64,000 bases of DNA, from NCBI RefSeq assembly GCF_000023325.1, contig NC_012785.1:1302001-1366000 (forward strand), read 5' to 3'. The notes beneath the pieces were generated by a model. It ran no database searches. It was given only the letters and a program-made list of their open reading frames with translations, and had not been told where the DNA came from. Shown in pieces: positions 33,574 to 41,654 of the stretch. Numbering within the stretch: position 1 is the stretch's first letter; each line of letters begins with the position of its first letter. This stretch comes from Kosmotoga olearia TBF 19.5.1 (GTDB lineage: Bacteria > Thermotogota > Thermotogae > Petrotogales > Kosmotogaceae). A program made the translations under genes and the position numbers.

Positions 33574-34947
33574 ATGCCAATTTCTGAAATTATAATGTAC
33601 AACCCATGGTGGAATAGTTCTATTAATATGGATACACTCGTTAAAAAACTGACTGAGCAGTATGAAAACGCTCGTTTCAAAAGGGATTATTCTAACCTTT
33701 TCGATTTATCTTCAAATGCTCTCTACACATTAAGGGGAATGAGACAGATCGGGAAATCCACCGCCATTAAGATAACGATAGCTGAGTTGCTAAAAAAGAA
33801 TGTCCCCGGAAAAAGCATAATGTTCTTACCCTCCGATACTGTGGCTGATTTCAAAGAGCTGAAGGAAGTTCTTTTAGAATACTTGAACTATGCCAGAGAA
33901 TATAAGAAAAGGTATATTTTCATAGACGAGATCTCCTATGTAAAAGGTTGGCAACGTGCCATAAAAGAATTGAGGGACAACACTATCCTGAGAAACGACC
34001 TTATGATACTATCTGGCTCCTCAGCACTGGACATTAAAAGAGGGGCTGAGCGCATGCCGGGGCGAAGAGGCAATGTTGTCGAGCCAGATAAAGTACTTTT
34101 GCCGGTAACATTCAGAGAATACCTTGAAATCATTGGTTTCAAAAGCCTGCCATTGTTTTCTCTGGATGAACTGCTTACTCTAAATGAAAAATATACCTTT
34201 GACTTTAAAATACTTGAGAACGAAATTAACCCGATTTTTGATAGATTCCTTTTGTCTGGCGGCATTCCCGTAGTTGTTGAAAAAACGATTCAAGAAGAAT
34301 CCCTGGAACAGCTTGTCAACGTATTTTGGGATATCATGGTAGGTGACATTGAAAAAGTTGGATTGAATAGAATCACATTAAGGAAGATAATAAAGTATCT
34401 TGTAGGCCGAATCGGTTCAAGGCTTTCATGGAACTCCGTTGGTTCAGAAGTAGAACTGGACACAAAAACCGTCCAACGTTATCTTGAAGCCATTACGTCA
34501 AACTACCTAGGATTTGTAATTCACTTTCTCGATAAAAACAAACATACAATAAAACCCCTTAAACAGAAAAAGTTTTACCTGTGGGATTCCTTCTTGAACA
34601 CAGTAATTCAGGAAAAGTTAGGAGTGTCTACCAAAATTCCTGAATTAATTGAACAATTAGTAGGAAAAGAACTCCTGATAAGATACGAAAACAACCTTTC
34701 AGAAGGCAGTTATATGTTAGAAAACGTAGGGTTCTGGTATTCTCAGACTGGAAACGAAGTAGATTATTTGGTAAAAAACATACCGATAGAAGTAAAATAC
34801 AAGAACAACATATCAAAAGGAGACGCCGTTACAATCACAAAAGCTTTTGGGAAAGGTATCTTACTTACCAAAAAAACGCTGGATTTATCATCGCCTGTCA
34901 AACGCATCCCGGTGTCCCTATTCCTGGCAGTTTTATCTGTTGGTTGA
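33574..34947 (+). CDS. AAA ATPase with DUF4143 C-terminal domain
   Basis: The 457-residue protein has a modified Walker A, LRGMRQIGKSTAIK (about residue 50), Walker B RYIFIDEISYV (about 113) and sensor LMILSGSSALD. The C-terminal region carries NEVDYLVKNIPIEVKYK, a PD-(D/E)XK-like E-D-ExK arrangement. Members of this widespread family are of uncertain function and often occur in mobile or defence-like regions. The ATG at 33574 has GAGGTG 5 nt upstream. A decayed relative of the same family is at 40425. Confidence 0.86.
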   Translation: MPISEIIMYNPWWNSSINMDTLVKKLTEQYENARFKRDYSNLFDLSSNALYTLRGMRQIGKSTAIKITIAELLKKNVPGKSIMFLPSDTVADFKELKEVLLEYLNYAREYKKRYIFIDEISYVKGWQRAIKELRDNTILRNDLMILSGSSALDIKRGAERMPGRRGNVVEPDKVLLPVTFREYLEIIGFKSLPLFSLDELLTLNEKYTFDFKILENEINPIFDRFLLSGGIPVVVEKTIQEESLEQLVNVFWDIMVGDIEKVGLNRITLRKIIKYLVGRIGSRLSWNSVGSEVELDTKTVQRYLEAITSNYLGFVIHFLDKNKHTIKPLKQKKFYLWDSFLNTVIQEKLGVSTKIPELIEQLVGKELLIRYENNLSEGSYMLENVGFWYSQTGNEVDYLVKNIPIEVKYKNNISKGDAVTITKAFGKGILLTKKTLDLSSPVKRIPVSLFLAVLSVG

Positions 34948-34984
34948 TCTGTTTGAAAAAGGTTTTTCTGCACACAGCTTTGCA

Positions 34985-35172
34985 AACGTCGCTCCACCAA
35001 TTGACAGTCTCACAAGCCTCCTGGACATAGTCCAGCACTTCGCAGCGTAGCTGCTTTCCGCCGCGCAGCGGCTATCTCGGTTCTCGGACTCTCGGACTCT
35101 CGGATTCTCGGATTCTTATCAGGAGTTCGCACCACTGGCATTAGCCAGTCGTACCCACGCGAAGCGTGTTTA
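34985..35172 (+). repeat. Hairpin-module array
   Basis: CTGGAC-ATA-GTCCAG, CCGC-GCA-GCGG, a spacer with TCTCGGA repeated four times, ACTGGC-ATTA-GCCAGT and CACGC-GAA-GCGTG are present. It ends at the stop codon of the convergent phosphatase gene. Confidence 0.8.
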
Positions 35173-36207
35173 CCGTGGGAAAACAAAAAAGCTGTCGATT
35201 TCCTGGCCCTTTATGTCATAACAGGTGCCTTTTAGTTTGCCATTATCATATTCAAAGAGAACGAAGTGATATCCTTCGAAGCTTGCTACCGGACCTGAAG
35301 GATCTTTAATGCCATAAGGAGAAGCTCCACCACCACCTATTACGATGTATGTGAGACCATTGTGTTCAATGCGCTGGTAGTTATGATCATGACCAGAAAG
35401 AACAAGATCAACGCCATATTTTTCAAACAGAGGAACAAGAATAGTTTTCACAAAATAAGAGTCCCCATGTGAGCTGTAACTGAAAGGCGGATGATGAAAC
35501 ATTACAATGGTAAATTTAGCGGAATTGGTCATTACCAAAGACTTCAACCATTTGTACTGTTCGGAATACCTGTCAAAACGTTCATTTGTATTTAGCACAA
35601 TGAATAACAATTCTCCAATTTTGAAAGAATAATATGACTCGTTTCCTGGGAGAGAAAAGAAAGTTTTGTAATTTTCGGCTGCTTTTTCATGGTTACCAAT
35701 CGCTGGAAAAAACAAAACATTACTCAAAGGTTCTGTCGCTTTGAAGAAATCTGCCCAATCGTTAATACGGCTGTCTGAATATACAATATCACCTGTGTGC
35801 AATACAAAAAGAGGCTCCTTTGAAGAAATGACCTTGGTGACTCTTAAATGTATTTTCGGATTACTTCGTGAATCTCCGTAAACAACGAACCTAAGGTGAT
35901 TACCAGGATTAAAAGGAATAGAAAAATTACCTTCCAGAACATAGTCGGTAGAAGATTCACATTCAATACGATATTTGTAAGAAACATCCGGGCTCAAATC
36001 GGATACAGTCAGTACATGAAACTTCGAAGGTTTGGATTCAAACACTTCTTTGGAAAAGTGTTCATTATAGACATACAAATTACATACAACCGGAGTTGTA
36101 GTGTACCAGCTAAACTGAACAGTATTTGTAGCAGGTGATGTGATAACAACAGCCAGCAATGTCATGGAAATCGCAACAAAAAATAGTATGGCAAACAACA
36201 TTTTCAT
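35170..36207 (-). CDS. Secreted metallophosphatase (purple acid phosphatase-like)
   Basis: The 345-residue product has an N-terminal signal (KMLFAILFFVAISMTLLA) and a fibronectin-III-like domain to about residue 110. A calcineurin-type dimetal site follows: FVVYGDSRSN, LHTGDIVYSD, PAIGNHE, FHHPPFS and SGHDHNYQR. It should hydrolyse phosphate esters outside the cytoplasmic membrane. The ATG at 36207 follows AAAGGGAG at 8 nt; a TTG 18 nt earlier is the alternative. It is flanked by repeats on both sides. Confidence 0.9.
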   Translation of the reverse strand: MKMLFAILFFVAISMTLLAVVITSPATNTVQFSWYTTTPVVCNLYVYNEHFSKEVFESKPSKFHVLTVSDLSPDVSYKYRIECESSTDYVLEGNFSIPFNPGNHLRFVVYGDSRSNPKIHLRVTKVISSKEPLFVLHTGDIVYSDSRINDWADFFKATEPLSNVLFFPAIGNHEKAAENYKTFFSLPGNESYYSFKIGELLFIVLNTNERFDRYSEQYKWLKSLVMTNSAKFTIVMFHHPPFSYSSHGDSYFVKTILVPLFEKYGVDLVLSGHDHNYQRIEHNGLTYIVIGGGGASPYGIKDPSGPVASFEGYHFVLFEYDNGKLKGTCYDIKGQEIDSFFVFPR

Positions 36208-36268
36208 ACCCAATCTCCCTTTCAATATTTAATGCTCCTACTGTCCTTATTTTACAGTACAAAACAAA

Positions 36269-36309
36269 GAAAATGGGGACTGTACCGCAGTGGACTGTCC
36301 CCATTTTCT
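36269..36309 (+). repeat. AAAATGGGGAC REP hairpin
   Basis: It has the same arms and loop as 16589-16629, at the 5' side of the phosphatase gene, so it is not a terminator for that gene. Confidence 0.85.
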
Positions 36310-36314
36310 TGCAC

Positions 36315-36441
36315 TCTTTATACCTCAACCACGAAGTGGTTCCAAGCATCCGAAGCTATGCTCCGCCCAGCGTCAGTTGCCGTTAGGTAACTCCCACCAT
36401 CAACGGCGACAGCCGTTCCCAGCGTCTGATCGGAGAATAAC
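36315..36441 (+). repeat. Array remnant between REP hairpin and dinB
   Basis: AACCAC-GAA-GTGGTT, GTTGCCGTTAGGTAAC and CAACGGCGACAGCCGTT modules are present, more degraded than elsewhere. It abuts the dinB 3' end. Confidence 0.65.
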
Positions 36442-37716
36442 TCAAATACTAGCGACGGCGAGAATGGAAGCAGGGAAAATTGAGTACTCTCCGAAATGAT
36501 TCTGGAGATTGAGAACGACTTCGACCGTGTCTTTTTCTTTTTTAAATAAGTTTTCTTGATATACGTTTTTATTTACAGGCTTAAGTTTGTAAAGAGAAAC
36601 CCCTACTGCCCTTACGGCTTCACCGTTCCATATTTCTCTTATCAACCAGTAAAGAACATTGTTCAAGTGTTCCGGGCGTGAAATATAAAAGGAAAGACTT
36701 CTCGTGATTCTGGCAACGCTGAAATCGCTGTATTTTAAAAACAGACTGGTTCCTCTTGCCTGGTATCCGTATTTTCTCATTCTGTAAACAGCTTTCGCGC
36801 CGAGAAAACTTGCGACCCTTTCGATAAGTTCTATTGAATTTACATCATGATTGAGAGTCATCGAATGCCCCACAGATTTTGGTGGTTCTTTTTTAAAAAA
36901 CAATTCTTTTGGATAATTTTTAACGGTAAGTGATTTAACGAGCCCCAGGAAAGAATTTCCAAAATTGTGGTAAAGGAAAAACTCATCTGCTTCTAATAAT
37001 TCAGAGGCTTTTTTAAAACCAAAGTTTTCTAATTTCATCAGCGTGTGTGGTCCAATACCCGGAACCTGAGATATATCGACATTCTGCAAAAAAGCCTTTT
37101 CTGATCCCTCTTTAACCACGACAAATCCCCGTGGCTTATTAAAATCACTCGCGATTTTGGCAATTAAAGGGTTTACTGCAACACCTATTGAAAAAGAAAT
37201 CCCGAAGGTTTTCTCGATAGAGGTTCTAAAAAGCTTCAAAGCATTTATAGAATCAGACAAACTATGATATACGGATAAATCAATAAATGCTTCATCGATA
37301 CTCGCTACAGAATATCTTGGAGATATGAATTCAAGGCGTTTCATAATTTCTTCGGATACGTATGTGTATTTGCCACTATCAACAGGCACAAATAAAGCTT
37401 TCGGACATATTTCTAAGGCCTTAAAGGCAGGCATACCCGCTTTAACTCCGTATTTTTTAGCTTCGTAACTTGCCGAAACGACCACAGAATGCCTTGTATC
37501 TTTTCCAGTCACAATGATTGGTTTGCCCTTAAGATAAGGATTGGAGGCTTGTTCCACACTGGCAAAAAAAGCGTCCATATCGACGTGTGCGATGTAGGGA
37601 ATTGACTTTCGTGACTTACCAGTACTGACTTTCGTGGTAATACCACTGTTTGTCAAATTCTTTATATTCGAGAATGTGGATATTCCTCGAAGCCCTAACT
37701 GAGAATTTATAGACAC
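36442..37716 (-). CDS. dinB: DNA polymerase IV (Y-family)
   Basis: About 424 residues. The catalytic palm motifs are HVDMDAFFASVEQ and YSVASIDEAFIDLS, with SYEAKKYGVKAGMP in the fingers and VPGIGPHTLMKL as the helix-hairpin-helix. It carries out translesion synthesis. The N-terminus is about 40 residues longer than usual before HVDMD. I place the start at GTG 37716, behind a G6 run; a weaker TTG lies at 37656. The longer start overlaps the preceding small gene by about 100 nt. Confidence 0.92.
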   Translation of the reverse strand: MSINSQLGLRGISTFSNIKNLTNSGITTKVSTGKSRKSIPYIAHVDMDAFFASVEQASNPYLKGKPIIVTGKDTRHSVVVSASYEAKKYGVKAGMPAFKALEICPKALFVPVDSGKYTYVSEEIMKRLEFISPRYSVASIDEAFIDLSVYHSLSDSINALKLFRTSIEKTFGISFSIGVAVNPLIAKIASDFNKPRGFVVVKEGSEKAFLQNVDISQVPGIGPHTLMKLENFGFKKASELLEADEFFLYHNFGNSFLGLVKSLTVKNYPKELFFKKEPPKSVGHSMTLNHDVNSIELIERVASFLGAKAVYRMRKYGYQARGTSLFLKYSDFSVARITRSLSFYISRPEHLNNVLYWLIREIWNGEAVRAVGVSLYKLKPVNKNVYQENLFKKEKDTVEVVLNLQNHFGEYSIFPASILAVASI

Positions 37717-37858
37717 GATAATCCCCCCTACGTTCTTTCCAGACGTATACAACCTTTTCTATTCGAATTTTTCTGTCATTGAGTACGAAATAGATGGGAA
37801 AGAAAAAACCTTTTTCAAAACAAACTATGACTTTTATAGGCCTTCCTTCAGAATACAT
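37616..37858 (-). CDS. Small DUF6504-like protein encoded ahead of dinB
   Basis: The 80-residue basic and aromatic protein (MYSEGRPIKVIVCFEKG at the start, VVYVWKERRGDYRVYKFSV in the middle) resembles the short DUF6504-type proteins found beside Y-family polymerases. The match is from memory of the pattern only. The ATG at 37858 follows AGGTGAAAG. Its 3' part overlaps the 5' end of dinB in another frame, so translation is probably coupled. Confidence 0.6.
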   Translation of the reverse strand: MYSEGRPIKVIVCFEKGFFFPIYFVLNDRKIRIEKVVYVWKERRGDYRVYKFSVRASRNIHILEYKEFDKQWYYHESQYW

Positions 37859-37921
37859 TCTTTCACCTACTACGACTATTGAGGTATAAAAAAGTATATC
37901 ACATTTAAATGACCTTGCCAA

Positions 37922-38453
37922 AGTCTAATCGAATCATGTTGTACAGTACATTGGAAAGGAAATATGGCGATATTTAACGTGGCAGCAAAAAGAAGTTCAA
38001 TTATGTTGGATTATATGTAGCATACATTGAAATACCTATATTGTGTATATGGCCATAGAAAATTGACCCCCTACCCCTGGTAAAAAACTTCTTGGGCAGG
38101 ATAATAGAATCAATCTGCAAGCGTCGCATTATCAATTGTCAGCGTCCGCAAGCCTCAACCTCGTGAGCCTCCTGAGCGCAGCTCAGCACTTTCGCCGCAT
38201 AGCGGCCCTCTCGCCTTCTCGGACTCTCGGATTCTCGGATTCTTATCAGGAGTTCGTATCACCGGCGAAGCCGGTCGTAACAATCCCAAAGGGATTCGCA
38301 TCCGCCGCGTAGCGGCTATCTCGGATTCTCGGATTCTTATCAGGAGTTCGCACCACTGGCACAGCCAGTCGCACTCTTTCTCAGTTCAAGGCGCCATCTC
38401 TTGATCCTGCTACTTTTAGTGGTTTAAAATAAAAATAGAGGAGGAACAGAAAA
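37922..38453. repeat. Gap with hairpin-module array (38110-38395)
   Basis: From 37922 to 38105 I see nothing recognisable. From 38110 there are CTGAGC-GCA-GCTCAG, spacers, ACCGGC-GAA-GCCGGT, AATCCC-AAA-GGGATT, CCGC-GTA-GCGG and ACTGGC-ACA-GCCAGT. The AAA and ACA loops are decayed exceptions to the GNA rule. Confidence 0.8.
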
Positions 38454-39377
38454 ATGATTATTAATGAAGAGGTTATTTGGATTGTAAATTCATTGGTAGG
38501 GGAATTTGAAATTATAAAAGACCATAGGAATAGTAGTAACAGAACAGGCGTTTTAGAAATTAATGCTAACAATAAAAGAATGTTTATTAAAATTCATAAC
38601 AGATTAAGTCGGTGGAGTCCTGAAGTTTATGCATATAAAAATTGGACTCATATACTTGGAGAATATGCCCCTAGACTTATACATTCTTTTAATGATGATA
38701 ATTTTTATGGAATAATTACTACCCCAATTTATGGAAAGACAGTAAATGAATATCAAATAAATGACGAGGATATATTAGAACCAATTTACTATAAAGCTGG
38801 AGAATTACTTAAGCAATTACATAACAACTTTAAAGGTACATATTTTGGTATTCCTGCGATTGATGGTTCACCTCTTGAAAGTAAGGCAAAAACGGATCCC
38901 GTAGATTATATTAATTCTGCATTAGAAGATATTTTGAAATCAGGATATGATAAAGGATTATTTAATAATAGTGATAAGGAATTAGTTAAATGGTGTATGA
39001 AGCATAGTGATGTCTTTGCAAATAGCAAGCCAGTTCCTACAAACTGGGACTTTTCACAAAACAACTGGATGGTTGATGAGGATGGTAAGTTTACTGGTTT
39101 TATAGATTTTGAAAATATGCTTTGGGGGATTGATGTTGACAGTTTTGGAATAGTGATTGAAAGGTATACCCCAAATAGACCCAAGTTAAGGAAAGCTTTG
39201 TTTGAGGGATATGGATTAGAAAATAGTGAGGAAAAACAACTGCAACTTAAAATTGTAAGCGTTAAAATGGCTATAGCGGATATAACATATGGAGCTAGTG
39301 TTGGTAATGATAGAATTTTTTCATTAGGAAGAAACTTGATGGATAACCTAAAAATGCCAGGCTTCAAGATACATTAA
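38454..39377 (+). CDS. Aminoglycoside-phosphotransferase-like kinase (AT-rich)
   Basis: The 307-residue protein has a kinase-like fold: MFIKIHNRLSRWSPEVYAY gives the ATP-lysine, and PTNWDFSQNNWMV replaces the usual HGDxxxxN catalytic loop, keeping the Asp and the last Asn. GFIDFENMLWGIDVDSFG supplies the metal-binding Asp. Substrates of such enzymes include antibiotics, choline and sugars; none can be chosen here. Codons are strikingly A/T-rich compared with neighbours, and repeats flank both sides, suggesting acquisition. AGGAGGAAC precedes the ATG. Confidence 0.82.
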   Translation: MIINEEVIWIVNSLVGEFEIIKDHRNSSNRTGVLEINANNKRMFIKIHNRLSRWSPEVYAYKNWTHILGEYAPRLIHSFNDDNFYGIITTPIYGKTVNEYQINDEDILEPIYYKAGELLKQLHNNFKGTYFGIPAIDGSPLESKAKTDPVDYINSALEDILKSGYDKGLFNNSDKELVKWCMKHSDVFANSKPVPTNWDFSQNNWMVDEDGKFTGFIDFENMLWGIDVDSFGIVIERYTPNRPKLRKALFEGYGLENSEEKQLQLKIVSVKMAIADITYGASVGNDRIFSLGRNLMDNLKMPGFKIH

Positions 39378-39384
39378 GATCTTA

Positions 39385-39426
39385 AGAAAATGGGGACTAT
39401 ACCGCAGTGGACTGTCCCCATTTTCT
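39385..39426 (+). repeat. AAAATGGGGAC REP hairpin
   Basis: AGAAAATGGGGAC pairs with GTCCCCATTTTCT around TATACCGCAGTGGACT, only 8 nt after the kinase stop. Confidence 0.85.
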
Positions 39427-39439
39427 GAGACTGTAGCTC

Positions 39440-39655
39440 TTATTTTAAGTAATGTCAACTGCGCAGCAGTTCGGGTCAACTCCGTAGGAGTTCGTGACAA
39501 CTCAGAATGAGTTCGCTCCAATCCCGAAGGGATTCGTGTCTGCCGCGCAGCGGCTATCTCGGTTCTCGGACTCTCGGATTCTCGGATTCTTATCACGAGT
39601 TCGAGACAACCACAAGCAGTTCGCGTCCGCCGTGCAGCGCCAAGCCTTGTAAACA
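39440..39655 (+). repeat. Phased hairpin array with compensatory stems
   Basis: Loop centres are at 39464, 39485, 39506, 39527 and 39548, all 21 nt apart. Stems and loops in order: AACTGC-GCA, AACTCC-GTA, AACTCA-GAA (partner TGAGTT), AATCCC-GAA and CCGC-GCA. After a spacer, CGAGTTCGAGACAACC begins the segment shared with 53190-53254 next to the second RAYT. Confidence 0.87.
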
Positions 39656-40348
39656 TTACCTTTTCTTTGGTCTGCCTTTTGGCCTTCTTTTCAGTGGGAG
39701 GCCCAAAACCTCTTCAAATTTAGCAATTTTTTCGTCGTTAAAAAATAATCTTCCAGTAGAAGTATTCCTTCGTATATTAGAAAGAAAATCATTACTATCC
39801 GGATATCCAAGATATTCTTTCCATCCGTCAGGATTCCAGTTAAATCCAAAATCTGACAAATCGCTTAAGTGAAGAAAATGGGGACTTTCCCTCCGTGTGT
39901 CCCCATTTTCTTTTACACGTACCCTAGCGCTCGACCATTCATAATCCCAGGGAAATTCAACTATCTTTGCTCTTACGGGGTTTCGCTCAACATATTTAAC
40001 AGCCGAAATAGCATGTTCTTGATCGAGAGGGCAGGAATAGAATCTTCCCTGCCAGAGATGTCCCGTTCTATGATGTTTTCGATTAAAATACTGTGAGTAT
40101 CTCATATGAGCGTACTTAAAAGCCATGGCTAGAGAATCTTCTCTTTCAGGGACAGCGATAAAATGAACATGATTGGTCATGAGGCAATACGCATATATCT
40201 TGAGCCCATGTTTAGCTGAATATTCCTTAATGAATTCAAGATATTTGATTCTATCTTCAGGATCCTCAAAAACACTTTGACGATAATTACCCCTTTGCGT
40301 TACATGATGAGCAATACCCTCGAGAACAACCCTCGCGCTTCTTGGCAT
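39656..40348 (-). CDS. REP-associated tyrosine transposase, copy 1
   Basis: The 230-residue protein is Y1/HUH type: MTNHVHFIAVP is the HUH motif (about residues 69-79), and the catalytic Tyr is in AHMRYSQYF. The start MPRSARVVLEGIAHHVTQRG is diagnostic of RAYT proteins. Such enzymes cut single-stranded DNA at hairpins. Near residue 152 the protein contains KENGDTRRESPHFLH, encoded by an AAAATGGGGAC hairpin (39873-39911). The ATG at 40348 follows GGTGATGAA. It is nearly identical to the gene at 53255. Confidence 0.93.
   Translation of the reverse strand: MPRSARVVLEGIAHHVTQRGNYRQSVFEDPEDRIKYLEFIKEYSAKHGLKIYAYCLMTNHVHFIAVPEREDSLAMAFKYAHMRYSQYFNRKHHRTGHLWQGRFYSCPLDQEHAISAVKYVERNPVRAKIVEFPWDYEWSSARVRVKENGDTRRESPHFLHLSDLSDFGFNWNPDGWKEYLGYPDSNDFLSNIRRNTSTGRLFFNDEKIAKFEEVLGLPLKRRPKGRPKKR
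39873..39911 (-). repeat. REP hairpin inside RAYT copy 1
   Basis: AGAAAATGGGGAC and GTCCCCATTTTCT arms lie within the coding sequence and are translated in frame. Confidence 0.85.
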
Positions 40349-40390
40349 TTCATCACCACTTGGCAACCAAGATACCCGATCATACCATAA

Positions 40391-40414
40391 AATATTGGTG
40401 TCTGTCCCTATTTT
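40391..40414 (+). repeat. GTGTCTGTCCCTATTTT half-site
   Basis: AATATTGGTGTCTGTCCCTATTTT lies just upstream of RAYT copy 1. The same segment lies upstream of copy 2 (53991-54015), at 40579-40606, 49590-49605, 49651-49676 and 55826-55846. It shares the GTCCC(C/T)ATTTT arm of the REP hairpin. Confidence 0.75.
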
Positions 40415-40424
40415 CTTGTAGAAT

Positions 40425-40577
40425 GAAGAAGTAGGAGATTTTCTTGTAGATGGCGTAGTTATTGAAGTGGGTGGAAAAAATAAAGCAAAAAAGAGAGCTG
40501 ATTACGTAATACGCGACAATATAGATTTACCTCACGGGAATGTAATCCCACTGTGGTTGCTTGGATTTATGTACTGA
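40425..40577 (+). pseudogene. C-terminal fragment of an AAA/DUF4143 ATPase
   Basis: Fifty codons read EEVGDFLVDGVVIEVGGKNK, then ADYVIRDNIDLPHGN and IPLWLLGFMY before a stop. This is the typical C-terminus of DUF4143 ATPases, with the nuclease-like D/ExGGK segment. It has no N-terminal part. It sits between two GTCTGTCCCTATTTT half-sites (40391 and 40579), as if left behind or carried by a REP-mediated rearrangement. Confidence 0.8.
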
Positions 40578-40578
40578 C

Positions 40579-40606
40579 AAATATTGGAGTCTGTCCCTAT
40601 TTTTCT
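40579..40606 (+). repeat. GAGTCTGTCCCTATTTTT half-site
   Basis: AAATATTGGAGTCTGTCCCT with a following T-run; second member of the pair flanking the ATPase fragment. The remainder to 40760 shows no gene. Confidence 0.7.
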
Positions 40607-40760
40607 TCTATTTTTCTTAGCTTTTTGTTATTTTCTCATATTTCGGAGGGAGTTTACACAAAATTGCTAACAGACCCGGTTCTGGCCAATTCAGTACGGA
40701 TAAGGCTCCTTGAGCAACCTCCGTACGAAACAATCGCCGTACTTTAATACGGGGTGGAGG

Positions 40761-41654
40761 TCAAATAATGATTCGCCATGTTCCTGAGTTCATTACCTCA
40801 AACCTAGTATTTTCTTTCACAACGGATCCAGGTACCCAGCAAAGACCGGGGGAGGAAATAGCTCTTCCTGCTCCTTTTCTGTTATCCCATTCTCTTCCCG
40901 TGAAAATCTCTATCTCGCCTTCTATTTTCAAAGGTGGAACACATTCAACATGTGCCCAGACAGGCTTTCCCGCTATTATAATCACATTTACGGACTCCTT
41001 AGTTTCACTCCATTCACCATAAAATCCCTCTGTTTCCAGTTTTGTATCGTCTACCCTTTTTAGTTTCGACAACTCTATCCTCCCGAATCCGTACTTTCTC
41101 TCACCACCTACTTGTAGAAACTGAATCAGTTCAGAGAGTTTCAGCCGAGCACCTTCATATTTGAGTGAAAGATCATCGTCCTGTTCAGAAAAGCTCTCGA
41201 GTTTCTTCACCCACAGCAACCCCTTAAGAGACAAAGGAGAAGAATCATCCATACTGTAAGGATTTATATGCTCAAGATGATGCAGGGTCTCCTCTTCTGC
41301 GGATAGAGAGTATGCATCTATGGAGGTTGTTGATATGGAATGAACACACTTTTTTTCAAACTCATACAAAGAGACTCCACCGAATTTTAAACCTTCCTCC
41401 GTATATTTAGGAATAAAGAGTTCTTCTCCATCTGAAAGATAAAGATATCCAAATCTCATCTGTTCTTTCAAAAACTGCCCGGCTTTTTTATAGTCACCTT
41501 TACCTGTTTTCTGCACAAGTCTTACCGTCACAGCACCCCAAAGAGTTCTTCCAGGAACATAGAGTCTTGTTCGCATGAGATGCATGATTTTGTGATATCC
41601 AATGTGCAAAGGTGATTTCAGCCGGAAGGTTACAGAATAGAGAAACCAGCTCAC
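40761..41654 (-). CDS. CRISPR type III RAMP protein, probable Cas5-group (Cmr3/Csx10-like) subunit
   Basis: The 297-residue protein has RAMP traits. It starts SVTFRLKSPLHIGYHK, has the substrate-strand RLYVPGRTLWGAVTVRL (about residues 31-47) and a glycine-rich loop GGERKYGFGRIEL near residue 197. It is the last gene of the effector operon, where the crRNA 5'-handle-binding Cas5-type subunit would be expected. The subunit identity is inferred from position. It overlaps the preceding small-subunit gene by 4 nt. Confidence 0.75.
   Translation of the reverse strand: MSWFLYSVTFRLKSPLHIGYHKIMHLMRTRLYVPGRTLWGAVTVRLVQKTGKGDYKKAGQFLKEQMRFGYLYLSDGEELFIPKYTEEGLKFGGVSLYEFEKKCVHSISTTSIDAYSLSAEEETLHHLEHINPYSMDDSSPLSLKGLLWVKKLESFSEQDDDLSLKYEGARLKLSELIQFLQVGGERKYGFGRIELSKLKRVDDTKLETEGFYGEWSETKESVNVIIIAGKPVWAHVECVPPLKIEGEIEIFTGREWDNRKGAGRAISSPGLCWVPGSVVKENTRFEVMNSGTWRIII

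Noticed and set aside
33595-34947. DUF4143 ATPase as part of the toxin-antitoxin system
   Set aside because: It lies on the opposite strand, separated by an array, with its own ribosome site.
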